DNA from: an uncultured Lachnospiraceae bacterium
Lineage (GTDB): Bacteria; Bacillota; Clostridia; Lachnospirales; Lachnospiraceae
NCBI GenBank assembly: GCA_947177165.1
Contig: CAMWTP010000009.1
Coordinates: forward strand, 32,761 to 96,760
Length of the DNA stretch: 64,000 nucleotides
Reading direction: 5' to 3'
This document shows, one piece after another, positions 18,054 to 28,476 of the stretch (position 1 is its first letter; each line of letters begins with the position of its first letter). The translations under genes and the position numbers were made by a program. The notes beneath the pieces were generated by a model, which ran no database searches, was not told the origin of the DNA, and was given only the letters and a program-made list of their open reading frames with translations.

Positions 18054-19781
18054 ATGTTAGGCAGACCAGCTCTTGGATATCAGAACTATGAGGAAGTTAT
18101 CACGGAGAATATCTTTTACATTGATAAGACAGATTTCATCAGGGAATGGTGGGAGAACGGCGATAAAGTTACGCTAATCACACGCCCCCGCAGATTTGGC
18201 AAGACACTCAATATGAGCACGGTTGAATGCTTCTTTTCAAATAAATACGCAGGACGAAGTGATTTGTTTGAGGGAAAGGCTATCTGGAGCGAGGAGAAGT
18301 ACAGACGGCTGCAGGGAACGTTTCCGGTGATTTTTTTGAGTTTTGCATCAGTTAAGACTGGGAAAGCTGACGGAATGAAGGCAGTGGTGAAACAGATTAT
18401 TTCTGATGTGTATCGTAAACACAGGGACATGATGTCTTCTGAGGTATTTCATGACGATGAACGGGTATATTATAATTCCATCAATGATAAAATGTCTGAC
18501 ACTGATGTATTCATGGCGGTGAACCGTCTTAGTGCATTTATGGAAAAACGTTTTGGCAAAAAGGCAATCATACTGCTTGACGAGTATGACACTCCGATGC
18601 AAGAATCATGGCTGGCGAACAGCTGGGATGAATCGGTTGAATTTTTCAGGAACTTTTTCAATGCTACATTCAAGACAAACGATCATATTTACCGGGGAAT
18701 CATAACAGGGATCACAAGAATCTCGAAAGAGAGCATCTTTTCAGACCTGAATAACCTGGAGGTTGTGACAACAACGTCTGACAAATATGCATTATCTTTC
18801 GGGTTTTCGGAAAAGGAAGTCTTTGCAGCACTCGACGAAAAGGGACTCGGAAATGAAAAACAAAGTGTAAAAAAGTGGTATGATGGTTTCGTGTTCGGAA
18901 CATACTCTGATATCTATAATCCGTGGTCGATCGTGTCATTTATTGGTAAGAATGGACGATATGACACGTATTGGTCAAATACAAGCGGAAATGGCCTTAT
19001 AAACTCACTGATTCAGAGAGGTGGCACCAGTATCAAGCAGACGATGGAGGAGCTTCTTCGGGGAGGAAGCTTTGAGGCGAAAATTGATGAACAGATCGTG
19101 TTCAGCCAGTTGAATGGTAATGTCAACGCAGTCTGGAGTCTGTTATTGGCAACCGGGTATCTCAAAGTATTGAAAGTGACAACCGTGAGTCCCGGATATG
19201 ATACAGATTCGGATTCGGATTCGGATAAAGAGGGCGATTCCAGTTACACGCTCGCGCTCACGAATTTTGAAGTGAGGAAAATGTTCAGAAACATGATAGA
19301 GGGATGGTTTAATGGCAGCGCAGAGGCAGATTACAACGACTTTATTAAGGCGCTGCTCCTCAATGATAAAAAGGCGATGAACCGTTATATGAACCGTGTC
19401 GCGCTCGCGACATTCAGCTATTTTGATACAGGGAACAAGCCATCAGAATATGCGGAACCAGAGCGATTTTACCACGGATTTGTGCTTGGGCTGATGGTGG
19501 AGCTGTCAGGCAGGTATTCCATGACTTCGAACCGTGAGAGCGGATTCGGGCGGTATGATGTGATACTTGAGCCATTGAATGAAAACGATGATGCGATCAT
19601 CATGGAATTTAAAGTGCATGATCCCGAGGATGAGAAGGCGCTTGACGACACAGTGCAGAGCGCACTTCGCCAGATTGAGGAAAAACGGTACAGTGCTTCA
19701 CTCGAGGCAAAAGGAATAGCACCTGGGCGGATTCGGAAATATGGGTTTGCGTTCCGGGGGAAGGAATGCAGGATCGGTTAG
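18054..19781 (+). CDS. AAA-ATPase-like/PD-(D/E)XK nuclease family protein
   Basis: 575 residues of the family combining an AAA-ATPase-like N-terminus and a PD-(D/E)XK C-terminus. Walker A-like RPRRFGKT is at residues 44-51 and the Walker B region [10 protein letters not shown] near 173. The nuclease segment is near 500-522 (GRYDVILEP, then IIMEFKVHD, giving D...ExK). These proteins are abundant in gut Clostridia and Bacteroides and are often mobile; their role is not settled. A GATTCG microsatellite encodes a DSDSDSD stretch around residue 386. GGAGGG precedes the ATG. Confidence 0.87.
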   Translation: MLGRPALGYQNYEEVITENIFYIDKTDFIREWWENGDKVTLITRPRRFGKTLNMSTVECFFSNKYAGRSDLFEGKAIWSEEKYRRLQGTFPVIFLSFASVKTGKADGMKAVVKQIISDVYRKHRDMMSSEVFHDDERVYYNSINDKMSDTDVFMAVNRLSAFMEKRFGKKAIILLDEYDTPMQESWLANSWDESVEFFRNFFNATFKTNDHIYRGIITGITRISKESIFSDLNNLEVVTTTSDKYALSFGFSEKEVFAALDEKGLGNEKQSVKKWYDGFVFGTYSDIYNPWSIVSFIGKNGRYDTYWSNTSGNGLINSLIQRGGTSIKQTMEELLRGGSFEAKIDEQIVFSQLNGNVNAVWSLLLATGYLKVLKVTTVSPGYDTDSDSDSDKEGDSSYTLALTNFEVRKMFRNMIEGWFNGSAEADYNDFIKALLLNDKKAMNRYMNRVALATFSYFDTGNKPSEYAEPERFYHGFVLGLMVELSGRYSMTSNRESGFGRYDVILEPLNENDDAIIMEFKVHDPEDEKALDDTVQSALRQIEEKRYSASLEAKGIAPGRIRKYGFAFRGKECRIG

Positions 19782-19813
19782 GAATATAGAGAATATACAA
19801 TAAAGATTAAGGG

Positions 19814-19878
19814 AACTCCCAATGTAAAGTATGCGATTGTCGGAAGGGCATAGGATGCTTTGCGTTGGGGGTTTTTTT
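19814..19878 (+). terminator. Terminator-like hairpin overlapping the ribosome site of the glycan cluster
   Basis: AACTCCCAATGTAAAGTATGC pairs, with several G-U pairs, with GGATGCTTTGCGTTGGGGGTT, followed at once by a T7 run. The right arm's GGGGG is the only ribosome site for the ATG at 19880, so the structure could act as terminator, attenuator and translation block. Confidence 0.7.
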
Positions 19879-19879
19879 G

Positions 19880-21031
19880 ATGGGGAAGACAGAAGCAAAA
19901 ATTGTATTGATCGGGCCTGTATATCCGTATAAAGGCGGAATATCACATTATACAGGTTTGCTGTACAGGGCATTGTGCAAAACATATCATGTGACAATGG
20001 TGTCATATAAATTTCAGTATCCAAAGCTCTTATACAAGAAGGAACAGAGAGATTACAGTAATGACAGTTTTAAAATTGATGATACACAGTATTTGCTACA
20101 TACTGCAAACCCATTAAACTGGCTGTGCACAGCTAAAAAAATAAATGCGATGAAGCCCGAAATGATTATCATTCAGTGGTGGCATCCGTATTTTGCGCCG
20201 TGCTATTATATGCTCTGCAGATGTTTGAGAAACACGAAAATCTTGTTTGTCTGCCACAATGTATTTCCGCACGAAAGGTTTCCGATGGACAGAATATTGA
20301 CGAAAGCAGTCCTGAGACAGGGCAGCTGTTATATCGTGCAGTCTAAGATGGATGCAGAGGACCTGCAGACAATTATGAAACATCCAGTATTCCGTCAGAC
20401 AGTGCATCCAACATACAATGCTTTTAAGCTTGAAAACATATCCAAAGAGGAGGCGCGCATCAGGCTTGGCATACATACCAGCGAAAAAGTACTTCTGTTT
20501 TTTGGGTTTGTGCGGGAGTACAAAGGATTGAAATATCTGATTCAGGCAATGCCATTAATTATAAAACGTGTTGCGGATATAAAGCTGTTAATTGTGGGTG
20601 ATTTCTCAAGTGAGGAATCCAAAAGGCAGTATGAGGATATGATTGCGCAGACAGGCAGCGGTGATCATATTGCGATATATGATGGTTATATTCCGGACAA
20701 AGAAGTGGAAAAATTCTTTGCTGCGTGCGATATCGTGGTACTGCCATATATCAGCGCTACACAGAGTGGTATCGCACAGATTGCATACGGTTTTGAAAAG
20801 CCGGTGTTAGCTACAAGGGTTGGAGGGTTGCCAGATGTAGTAATTAATGGAGAAACTGGATATTTAATTGAACCACAGAATCCAGAACAGATTGCAGGTG
20901 CTGTTATTGATTTTTATACAATGAATAGAGCAGATACATTTGCGGATGGGATTGAAAGAGAAAAGTATAAGTATTCATGGGAACGCATGGAACATGTTAT
21001 TAATGATTTTTTGGACAAGGAAACAGAGTAA
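19880..21031 (+). CDS. GT4 glycosyltransferase, first gene of the surface-glycan cluster
   Basis: About 383 residues with GT-B fold features: Gly-rich N-terminus (LIGPVYPYKGGISHYTG), a second-domain start (KVLLFFGFVREYKGLKYL) and the donor-binding C-terminal motif (GFEKPVLATRVGGLPDVV, then GETGYLI). The ATG of MGKTEA is preferred to the track's TTG. Base composition shifts within the gene: the first three quarters resemble the backbone, while the last part and everything downstream to 28.4 kb are very AT-rich. The stop overlaps the next start by one base. Confidence 0.88.
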   Translation: MGKTEAKIVLIGPVYPYKGGISHYTGLLYRALCKTYHVTMVSYKFQYPKLLYKKEQRDYSNDSFKIDDTQYLLHTANPLNWLCTAKKINAMKPEMIIIQWWHPYFAPCYYMLCRCLRNTKILFVCHNVFPHERFPMDRILTKAVLRQGSCYIVQSKMDAEDLQTIMKHPVFRQTVHPTYNAFKLENISKEEARIRLGIHTSEKVLLFFGFVREYKGLKYLIQAMPLIIKRVADIKLLIVGDFSSEESKRQYEDMIAQTGSGDHIAIYDGYIPDKEVEKFFAACDIVVLPYISATQSGIAQIAYGFEKPVLATRVGGLPDVVINGETGYLIEPQNPEQIAGAVIDFYTMNRADTFADGIEREKYKYSWERMEHVINDFLDKETE

Positions 21032-22155
21032 TGGCAAAAAAAGTATTAGTAGTATGTGGACAGGAAATAATTTATGAGAGAAATGATGGGGGAAAGAAAT
21101 GCAGTTATAGAAATTATGAGCTGTTTTGTAAGGTATTTGGTAGCAAAAACGTATACTTATGTATGCTTACAAATTATAGTGCAGAAGATAAAGAAATGAT
21201 TTTTCGTATAGCTGCATATAGAACAATAGTTGATAGAGGAGTTAATATTTTGCGAGGCACATTATTTACAAGTGCAGCAAATGAGCAAAAAATTGTGAAT
21301 TTTATTCAAAAAAATAATATTGATATAGTTTTTTTAGAACGTTCTATGTATGGTTCATTGATTCGCAAAATAAAGAAGCGGAAGTTGAAATGTGAAATAT
21401 GGGTATTTGTACATAATATAGAAAAGCGATATTTTGCGAATAAAATGAAAGATAATAGATTTTTGTATTTCTTTCCATATCGGAAGATTACAGAGAGCGA
21501 AAAAAGAACATTTAAGTATGCAGATTATATTATTACATTAACTGAGAGAGATGCAGGATTAATAAAAGAGATTTATGGGAAAAAGAATAATTTAACGCTT
21601 CCAATGGCTTTTTATGATGAGTTTGATGATAAAAAGTTAATAAAAGATGACAGTAATTATGGAACAAAAGAGCTTTTATTTATTGGTACAATGTTTGCTC
21701 CGAATTACGATGGTATTAAGTGGTTTGTAGAGAATGTCATGATTGAATTAAATGATTTTCATTTGACAATTGTAGGGAAAAAATTTGAATTAAAAAGGAG
21801 TGATTTGGAGAGAAAAAATGTGCAGGTAATTGGAACAGTAGAATCGTTGGACAAGTATTATTATTCTAAGAATATTATGGTAATGCCTATTTTTTATGGA
21901 GATGGGATGAAAATTAAAACAGCAGAGGCAATGATGTATGGAAAAACTATCTTGGCATCTGATGAAGCTTTAGAGGGATATGAGGTGGATGGTATACATG
22001 GAATATACAGATGCAATACAAAGGAAGAATATATAAAAGTCATTCGCACATTAGGTAAAAAAGAAAGTTATTATAATAAAATGGTCAGACAGTTGTTTCT
22101 TTCGAAATACTGTCTTGAGAGTCAAATAAATCAATGTAAAAATTTATGGACATAG
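21031..22155 (+). CDS. GT4-type glycosyltransferase
   Basis: 374 residues. The N-terminal region is MAKKVLVVCGQEI, and the C-terminal donor domain contains LLFIGTMFAPNYDGIKWFVENV and MPIFYGDGMKIKTAEAMMYGKTILA, the acidic/Lys pattern of GT4 enzymes. It is closely related to the next gene over its whole length, so the pair looks like an old tandem duplication. AT-rich. Sugar specificity cannot be told. Confidence 0.85.
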   Translation: MAKKVLVVCGQEIIYERNDGGKKCSYRNYELFCKVFGSKNVYLCMLTNYSAEDKEMIFRIAAYRTIVDRGVNILRGTLFTSAANEQKIVNFIQKNNIDIVFLERSMYGSLIRKIKKRKLKCEIWVFVHNIEKRYFANKMKDNRFLYFFPYRKITESEKRTFKYADYIITLTERDAGLIKEIYGKKNNLTLPMAFYDEFDDKKLIKDDSNYGTKELLFIGTMFAPNYDGIKWFVENVMIELNDFHLTIVGKKFELKRSDLERKNVQVIGTVESLDKYYYSKNIMVMPIFYGDGMKIKTAEAMMYGKTILASDEALEGYEVDGIHGIYRCNTKEEYIKVIRTLGKKESYYNKMVRQLFLSKYCLESQINQCKNLWT

Positions 22156-22201
22156 AATGTAAGTATATAGAAAATATTTTCTTGAAAGAATGGAATTAAT
22201 A

Positions 22202-23320
22202 ATGAAAAAGGTTTTATTTATTACAAGTGCAGACTTGATGAAGTCATATAATAATGGCGGTGAACATGGATGTTGGAGTAATATTGATTTCTTAAAAAGG
22301 TTATACGGAGAACAAAACGTCAGTTTTTTGTTTTTTAGTGAATGGAAGGGAAGTTTTCCAAAGCAGTATTACGCTTTTCCAAGACTGAGGAGATGGAAGG
22401 CGTTATGTGCTCAAATATTAAGATACAAAATGTATTTTCCATGGAATGAAAGGAAGATATTAAAATGTATAGAAAATATTTCACCAGATATTATTTTTTT
22501 TGATGGTGTGCTGGTTGGTAATATTTTGTCAAGAATTTCCAGTAATATATATACTATTGTTTTTGAACATAATTGTGAGAAAAGATATTATTATTTAAAG
22601 ATGAAACATGAAGGTTTAATGTTTGCAATTGAATATTGGGCGGTAAGTCAATGTGAAAGAATCGCAGTATCTGAATGTTCTATGCTCATTTGTATAAATG
22701 AACGAGATCAACTTGATATTGATCGGTTATATTCCAGAAAGGCTGATCTTTTATTACCTATTTCGTTTGAAAATAAGTTGTGTAAGAAAAAAATTAAGAA
22801 AAATATAAATAAAGAGATGTTATTTGTAGGTACAAATTTTGGTCCTAATTTACAGGGAATAACTTGGTTTGTGGAGAATGTTATGTCCGAGTTACCAGAT
22901 TATAAGTTATATATTGTCGGAAAGGGGTTTGAAAGGGAAAAAGAAAATCTAGAGAAAAAAAATGTTATTGTAGTTGGGACAGTAGACAGTGTAGAAGATT
23001 TTTATTATCGTTTTCCGGTGGTTGTAATGCCAATTTTTTATGGATCAGGTATGAAGGTTAAAACAGCAGAGGCAATGATGTATGGCAGAACAATACTGGC
23101 TACAGATGAAGCTTTGGAAGGATATGATATTGAAGGTGTTGAGGGAATTTTTCGATGCAATACCAAAGAGGAATTTGTAAACGCTATAAGTCAATTATTT
23201 AAAAATAATATAATGGAATTTAGAGAAAAAGTTCATCAAAAGTATTTGGAGAAATATAGTAGAGGAGCTGTTTTGGATGTTTTGAAAAAGGCATTGTCAA
23301 CAGAAGAAATATATGAGTGA
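22202..23320 (+). CDS. GT4-type glycosyltransferase, paralogue of the preceding gene
   Basis: About 372 residues. It shares LLFVGTNFGPN-type, GITWFVENVMSEL and MPIFYGSGMKVKTAEAMMYGRTILA segments with its upstream neighbour. The second ATG (22202) is preferred because its MKKVLFIT aligns with the neighbour's N-terminus; the track's ATG is four codons upstream. It overlaps the next gene by eight bases. Confidence 0.85.
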   Translation: MKKVLFITSADLMKSYNNGGEHGCWSNIDFLKRLYGEQNVSFLFFSEWKGSFPKQYYAFPRLRRWKALCAQILRYKMYFPWNERKILKCIENISPDIIFFDGVLVGNILSRISSNIYTIVFEHNCEKRYYYLKMKHEGLMFAIEYWAVSQCERIAVSECSMLICINERDQLDIDRLYSRKADLLLPISFENKLCKKKIKKNINKEMLFVGTNFGPNLQGITWFVENVMSELPDYKLYIVGKGFEREKENLEKKNVIVVGTVDSVEDFYYRFPVVVMPIFYGSGMKVKTAEAMMYGRTILATDEALEGYDIEGVEGIFRCNTKEEFVNAISQLFKNNIMEFREKVHQKYLEKYSRGAVLDVLKKALSTEEIYE

Positions 23321-24290
23321 TCTAATATCAATTATTGTACCTGTATATAATACAGAGAATTATCTTAGAGAATGTATTCAAAGTGTTATAAGTCAATCAT
23401 ATAAAGAATGGGAATTAATTTTAGTTGATGATGGTTCGACGGATACCAGTGGAGAGATATGTGATGAGTATATAGATGCAAGAATTCATGTTATACATCA
23501 GAAGAATGGAGGGCAATCTAAAGCTAGAAATACTGCATTAGAGGTATGCCAAGGGAAATATTATGTTTTTTTAGATTCGGATGATAAATTGTATTATCGC
23601 GCACTTGAGATTTTATATATGGGAGTGAAAAAGAGTGGTGCAGGAATTAGTTGTGCTGGTATTCAGATATTTGGAAATGGAAAACAAAGAAAAGTACATA
23701 TGTTTTCTAAAGGTTATATCATGACAGCGAAAGAGGCCTGTGAAAAAATGTTTTTACAGGAGGAATTAGATAGTAATACATTTGCCAAGATGTATGATGC
23801 TTCTTTGTGGGATAATATCAGATTTCCTGAAGGAACAATATTTGAAGATGTTCCAATTATGTATAAAATAATTCTAAATAGTGGGACAGTTATGTATTGT
23901 AATGAATGTGTATATGAACAGCGTAGCCGTGTGGGAAGTACAACGAGTTCAGAATTTTCTGAGAATAGATTAGTATACACTGAATATACGAGCGATGTAT
24001 ATAGAGATATTGTAAAAATATATCCAGATCTGGAAAGAGCAGCAAAAGTATATTATCTATATTCTGTAGTAGACAATTTTATACATTTGTCATGCAGTAG
24101 AAATGTAAATAAGTATAAAACCTATTGGAAAGAATTAAGAAGAGAAATTGTTAGTAATTGGAGATTGATGGTGTCATATTCATTGTTTAAAGACAGAATT
24201 ACGAGAGTAATTTGTTGTTGTCTGGGTTTAGGCAGAATTGCATCAAAGATCACTAAATTGTTAATTAGAGAAAAGAAAAATTCTTTGTGA
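23313..24290 (+). CDS. GT2 family glycosyltransferase
   Basis: 325 residues. Classic GT-A start ISIIVPVYNTENYLRECIQSV, nucleotide site VDDGSTDTS, and DXD-type FLDSDDKL near residue 90; the acceptor side contains GTIFEDVPIMYKI. It is paralogous to the following gene. There is no membrane segment, so it is probably peripheral and acts on a lipid-linked glycan. Confidence 0.9.
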   Translation: MSDLISIIVPVYNTENYLRECIQSVISQSYKEWELILVDDGSTDTSGEICDEYIDARIHVIHQKNGGQSKARNTALEVCQGKYYVFLDSDDKLYYRALEILYMGVKKSGAGISCAGIQIFGNGKQRKVHMFSKGYIMTAKEACEKMFLQEELDSNTFAKMYDASLWDNIRFPEGTIFEDVPIMYKIILNSGTVMYCNECVYEQRSRVGSTTSSEFSENRLVYTEYTSDVYRDIVKIYPDLERAAKVYYLYSVVDNFIHLSCSRNVNKYKTYWKELRREIVSNWRLMVSYSLFKDRITRVICCCLGLGRIASKITKLLIREKKNSL

Positions 24291-24307
24291 CATCGAAGGA
24301 GAGAATA

Positions 24308-25273
24308 ATGGAAAATGGCTTGGTGTCCATAATTGTACCTGTATATAATACCGCTGAGTATATAGGTGAATGCATAAGAAGTGTGTTGAGGCAGACGTAT
24401 GCTAATTGGGAATTAATATTAGTAAATGATGGTTCTACTGACGGAAGCCAAACCATTTGTGAGCAGTATCAGGTTAATGATAATCGAATAAAATTAATTC
24501 ATCAGGAAAATAGCGGACAATCAAAGGCGAGAAATGAGGCACTCAAATTGTGCAATGGAGATTTTTATGTTTTTTTGGATTCAGATGACAGATTGACATC
24601 TGATGCATTGGCAGTTTTACATAAAGCAATTATTGAGAACAATGCAGATATTTCGTGCGGAGTGATAACAAAATTTGGTAGAAATAAAATAAAAAATATT
24701 TATGTAACAGATAAGAACTATATTTTGGAACCAAAAGAAGCTTGCAGGAATATGTTTGTACAAAAAGGATTAGATAGTAATACGTTTGCAAAAATGTATA
24801 GGGCATATTTATGGAAAAACATGATTTTTCCAGAAGGAACTATCTTTGAAGATGTACCAATTATGTACAAAATTATTTTACAAAGTAACAAGATTGCTTT
24901 TTGTCAAGAATGTGTATATGAGCAGCGTTCAAGAGACGGAAGTACGACTAGGATAGACTATTCTGACAAAAGAAAAGTATATGTAGATTATTCTTTCAAT
25001 GTTTATGAAGATATAAAACAAAGATTGCCAGAGTTGAGTGAGGAAGCGTTTGTATACTATTTGACGGCAGTGATTGATAATTATATTTCTATTTCATGTA
25101 GCAATAATGTAAAAGAATATAGACCATACAGACAGAAATTATATTGCATTATACGGACAAACAGGAAAGTTATAAAGGAATATGCATGTCTAAGCAGAAT
25201 GTTGATTCGAATAGGTATCTGTAGAGTGGGTGTAGGAAGATTGTTTTATCAACTATATCAAAAAGTAAAATGA
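24308..25273 (+). CDS. GT2 family glycosyltransferase, paralogue of the preceding gene
   Basis: About 321 residues: VSIIVPVYNTAEYIGECIRSV, VNDGSTDGS, FLDSDDRL and GTIFEDVPIMYKI match its neighbour nearly segment for segment. The start is the ATG of MENGLV, preceded by GGAGAG; the track's GTG overlaps the previous stop. Another tandem duplication in the cluster. Confidence 0.9.
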   Translation: MENGLVSIIVPVYNTAEYIGECIRSVLRQTYANWELILVNDGSTDGSQTICEQYQVNDNRIKLIHQENSGQSKARNEALKLCNGDFYVFLDSDDRLTSDALAVLHKAIIENNADISCGVITKFGRNKIKNIYVTDKNYILEPKEACRNMFVQKGLDSNTFAKMYRAYLWKNMIFPEGTIFEDVPIMYKIILQSNKIAFCQECVYEQRSRDGSTTRIDYSDKRKVYVDYSFNVYEDIKQRLPELSEEAFVYYLTAVIDNYISISCSNNVKEYRPYRQKLYCIIRTNRKVIKEYACLSRMLIRIGICRVGVGRLFYQLYQKVK

Positions 25274-25277
25274 TAAA

Positions 25278-26723
25278 ATGGAAGAAAAGAAGAAATTTAT
25301 AAAAGATATAATTTCAGTGATGATTGCTAACATTATTTCTTTATTAGGTAGCATAGCAAGTGGATTTTTGCTTCCTAAAATATTTAATATAGAAGAGTAT
25401 GGATATTATAAAATTTTTACATTGTATTTATCATATGCGGGGGTATTGCATTTTGGCTTTTTGGATGGAATACTGTTAAAAATAAGTGGAAAGAAATATG
25501 ATGATTTGGATAAGCAAAAATTTAAAAAAATCACTTGGTTTTATGTGATGTTTCAATTCATTGTTTGTTTATGTGCGTCATTTATGTTATTAATGGTGGT
25601 AAGCCAATATCATTATATTATCTTTTTTTTGGGACTATGCTTTTTTTCTACTAATTTGATAACTTATTTTCAATTCATATCACAAGCAACAATGCGTTTT
25701 AATGAGTTTTCAATAGTAAAAATTGTGACATCATTGCTTACATTTTTTTCAATATGCTTTTTATATGGTATTAATATTTTCTATGGCAGTGAGATAAAGA
25801 GTAAATTTTATATTCTAATCTTTACAAGTATCAATTGGTCTATTTTAATATACTATCTATATAAATATAGGACCATTGTATTTGGTAAAATAACTTGTGA
25901 TAATTCTGTAATAAAAGATATAATCAATTTTTTTAAAAATGGGTTTGTACTTACAATATCATATCAAATTTTACAGATAATTTTGAATTTGGATAGACAA
26001 TTTGTATCAGTGGCATTTTCAATCTCAGAATATGCCGTGTATTCCTTTGCGTATTCACTGATTTCAATGGTTACAACAGTAATCAGTGCTATATCGTTAG
26101 TATTGTTTCCGACATTAAAGCAGGTAAACAGGGAGACCGCAATTAAAATTTTACCTAAAAGTCTGTTAAGTGTTGAAGTGTTTGTATTAGCATGTTTAGG
26201 TGGTTATTTTCCATTAGCTAAAATAATTGAAATTTTTTTACCGGAATATATGGCATCATTGGAATATTTAATTATTTTATTCCCAGGTTTGGTAATATCT
26301 TCATGTATCACTATTGTTATCTTTACATATTACAAGTTATTTGATTATAATATTCATTTTTTTACAATGAGTTGTATTACGTTAGCCATATCCTTTCTTT
26401 TAAATATGTGTGCATGGAAATTATATGAAAGTACCTGTGCAATATCTTTTGCATCCATAATTTCAATGCTTTTCTGGTATATTACTACAGTCGTCAGTTT
26501 AGGACATAAAGTTCGGATTAAATGGAGAGTGAATTTCATATATGTAGTAATGGTAGGATGTACATTTTATCTAATTACTTATAGTGCAAAGGATCTAATA
26601 GCAGGTTTTGTAATGTATGAATTGTCTTTTATTTTTCTATCTGTGTTATTTCATTATAGTGAAATAAATAAGTTTATAAACATATTAAAGAAAAAGAGGA
26701 ATATTAGAAATGCGAAAAGATAG
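25278..26723 (+). CDS. Wzx-like polysaccharide flippase
   Basis: 481 residues with about 12-14 predicted helices. The N-terminus (IISVMIANIISLLGSIASGFLLPKIFNIEEYGYYKIF style) is typical of the PST/Wzx branch of the MOP exporters, which flip undecaprenyl-linked repeat units across the membrane. It starts five bases after the GT2 stop and overlaps the next gene by 14 bases. Very AT-rich. Confidence 0.86.
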   Translation: MEEKKKFIKDIISVMIANIISLLGSIASGFLLPKIFNIEEYGYYKIFTLYLSYAGVLHFGFLDGILLKISGKKYDDLDKQKFKKITWFYVMFQFIVCLCASFMLLMVVSQYHYIIFFLGLCFFSTNLITYFQFISQATMRFNEFSIVKIVTSLLTFFSICFLYGINIFYGSEIKSKFYILIFTSINWSILIYYLYKYRTIVFGKITCDNSVIKDIINFFKNGFVLTISYQILQIILNLDRQFVSVAFSISEYAVYSFAYSLISMVTTVISAISLVLFPTLKQVNRETAIKILPKSLLSVEVFVLACLGGYFPLAKIIEIFLPEYMASLEYLIILFPGLVISSCITIVIFTYYKLFDYNIHFFTMSCITLAISFLLNMCAWKLYESTCAISFASIISMLFWYITTVVSLGHKVRIKWRVNFIYVVMVGCTFYLITYSAKDLIAGFVMYELSFIFLSVLFHYSEINKFINILKKKRNIRNAKR

Positions 26724-28476
26724 GTTGAATACAAGATCTATATTGCGCAATTGCATTTATAACATAATATTACTGATTATAGTGATCAGCCAATTAAGAT
26801 ACGCGACGGGACCTGTAATAATGCCAGATGAAGTTGGATATTGGGCAGCTGGAGCAACAATTGCAGGTCTTAATTGGTCTGGTGTAATGTATGTGTCCCC
26901 ATATTATGGATATGGATATGGATTTATTCTAAGTGTTTTATTTAAAGTTTTTGATGACCCATTGATAATGTTTAAGGGAGCAATTGTTATCAATGCACTG
27001 TTTTTGGTAATTACTTACTGGTTGGCTTATTGCATTATTAAAATAATAGCTTTTGATTTAAATGATAGATTAAAAAGTCTGATTAGTTTTAGTGTGACAG
27101 TATATTCTTTTAATATTTATTATTCTCAGAATACTGAGGCAGAGATTTTACAAGTAGTGTTATATCTTTTGATATGTTTATTAGTAATACAATGCAGTTT
27201 TTATAACAAAAATTTTGAATGGAAAATGATTCTCTTATCGCTGACTTCAGGATATTTGTTGGCATGTCATTTAAGAAATATTGGAGTATTATTTGTGTTG
27301 TGCGTTTCGGTGGTTATATTATTTCTGACAAAAAAAATATCCATAAAGTCATTTGTGGGGTTTGTGGTTAGCATGATTGTATGTATTTTCATGTTTTTAA
27401 AGGTAAAGACATATATAAATATAAATTTATATGCAGTAACAAATTATACAAGTGAAGAAGCGGTTAAAATACAAGGGGCATTAGGTATTTTTTCCTTAGA
27501 AGGAGTGAAAAGTTTTTTTACTAATGTGTGCGGAAGATTATTTTATATTGGATGTGCTACATTTCTAATTGGATATAGAGGAATTTGGTTTATAATTTAT
27601 GAGCTTATTAAGGATATAGTAGACAGTATAAAAAGAAGAAAATTAGATGTGGATGGTCAAAGTATCTTTCGGTTTTTCGTCCTATTTTCTCTTGTTTCAG
27701 AAATTGCAATCGGATCGTTAAGTTTTTTAGGGAATCAAAGCAGAATAGACGGTTTTTTGTATGGAAGGTATAGTGAACATGTATTGATGCCTTTGTTAAT
27801 TTATGGGGTTATTAGTGTGGGGAAGTCTGCTCAATGTATTAAAAATCAACTCATTTGTACAGTTATATTACTTTTACAATCAATATTTATGAATCATATA
27901 TATGTCATAAATAATGCAACCGAATCTGGTACACATTCGATTGCTGGTATATTAGGGTTTGGGGTAAGTAATAATTTAAATGCTGATACAATTCAATTTA
28001 TTTATTCGTTTGGTATTGCGATATCTAGTGTATTGGTAGCGTGCGTTATGTATACTTTGTCGCGTAGGAAGGATATTCGTATGCAATTTGCAGGCATATT
28101 TTTTGTGGCATCATGTTGGATTATATGTTCATTAACCGCATTACATAATTATTTTTTTGATTTTGCGGATTATAACAGAGAATTATATTCATTTGCGAAA
28201 GAAGTGTCAAGTCAAACGGAATCTCCGATATATTATATCACCGATAAAGAGAGTGAAGCTTTGATGCATACTTCATCTACTTGGTTAATGTATCGTATAC
28301 AATATTTTTTGCCTGATACAGACATTAGGGTAATTGATATTGGTGAGTTTTCAGACCAAGACCTGATCATGACATATAAATACTCATTAGAAAATGAATG
28401 GATTTTAGAAAGCTCAAAATATAGTGCAATAATTGAAGGCCAAAGGTTAATATTGTATCAATATAATAGGGAATGA
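26710..28476 (+). CDS. Polytopic membrane protein, GT-C-like, paralogue of the gene at 13197
   Basis: 588 residues with about a dozen helices and an extracytoplasmic C-terminal region. The segment IMPDEVGYWAAGATIAG, followed by YYGYGYGFIL, matches the same region of the 13197 protein (LPDEFGYW, YYSYGYSVIL), and GFLYGRYSEHVLMPLLI matches the other's YGRYHEYVFPVLML. A glycosyltransferase or polymerase role is inferred from topology and neighbours. It is the last intact gene of the AT-rich island. Confidence 0.74.
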   Translation: MRKDRLNTRSILRNCIYNIILLIIVISQLRYATGPVIMPDEVGYWAAGATIAGLNWSGVMYVSPYYGYGYGFILSVLFKVFDDPLIMFKGAIVINALFLVITYWLAYCIIKIIAFDLNDRLKSLISFSVTVYSFNIYYSQNTEAEILQVVLYLLICLLVIQCSFYNKNFEWKMILLSLTSGYLLACHLRNIGVLFVLCVSVVILFLTKKISIKSFVGFVVSMIVCIFMFLKVKTYININLYAVTNYTSEEAVKIQGALGIFSLEGVKSFFTNVCGRLFYIGCATFLIGYRGIWFIIYELIKDIVDSIKRRKLDVDGQSIFRFFVLFSLVSEIAIGSLSFLGNQSRIDGFLYGRYSEHVLMPLLIYGVISVGKSAQCIKNQLICTVILLLQSIFMNHIYVINNATESGTHSIAGILGFGVSNNLNADTIQFIYSFGIAISSVLVACVMYTLSRRKDIRMQFAGIFFVASCWIICSLTALHNYFFDFADYNRELYSFAKEVSSQTESPIYYITDKESEALMHTSSTWLMYRIQYFLPDTDIRVIDIGEFSDQDLIMTYKYSLENEWILESSKYSAIIEGQRLILYQYNRE

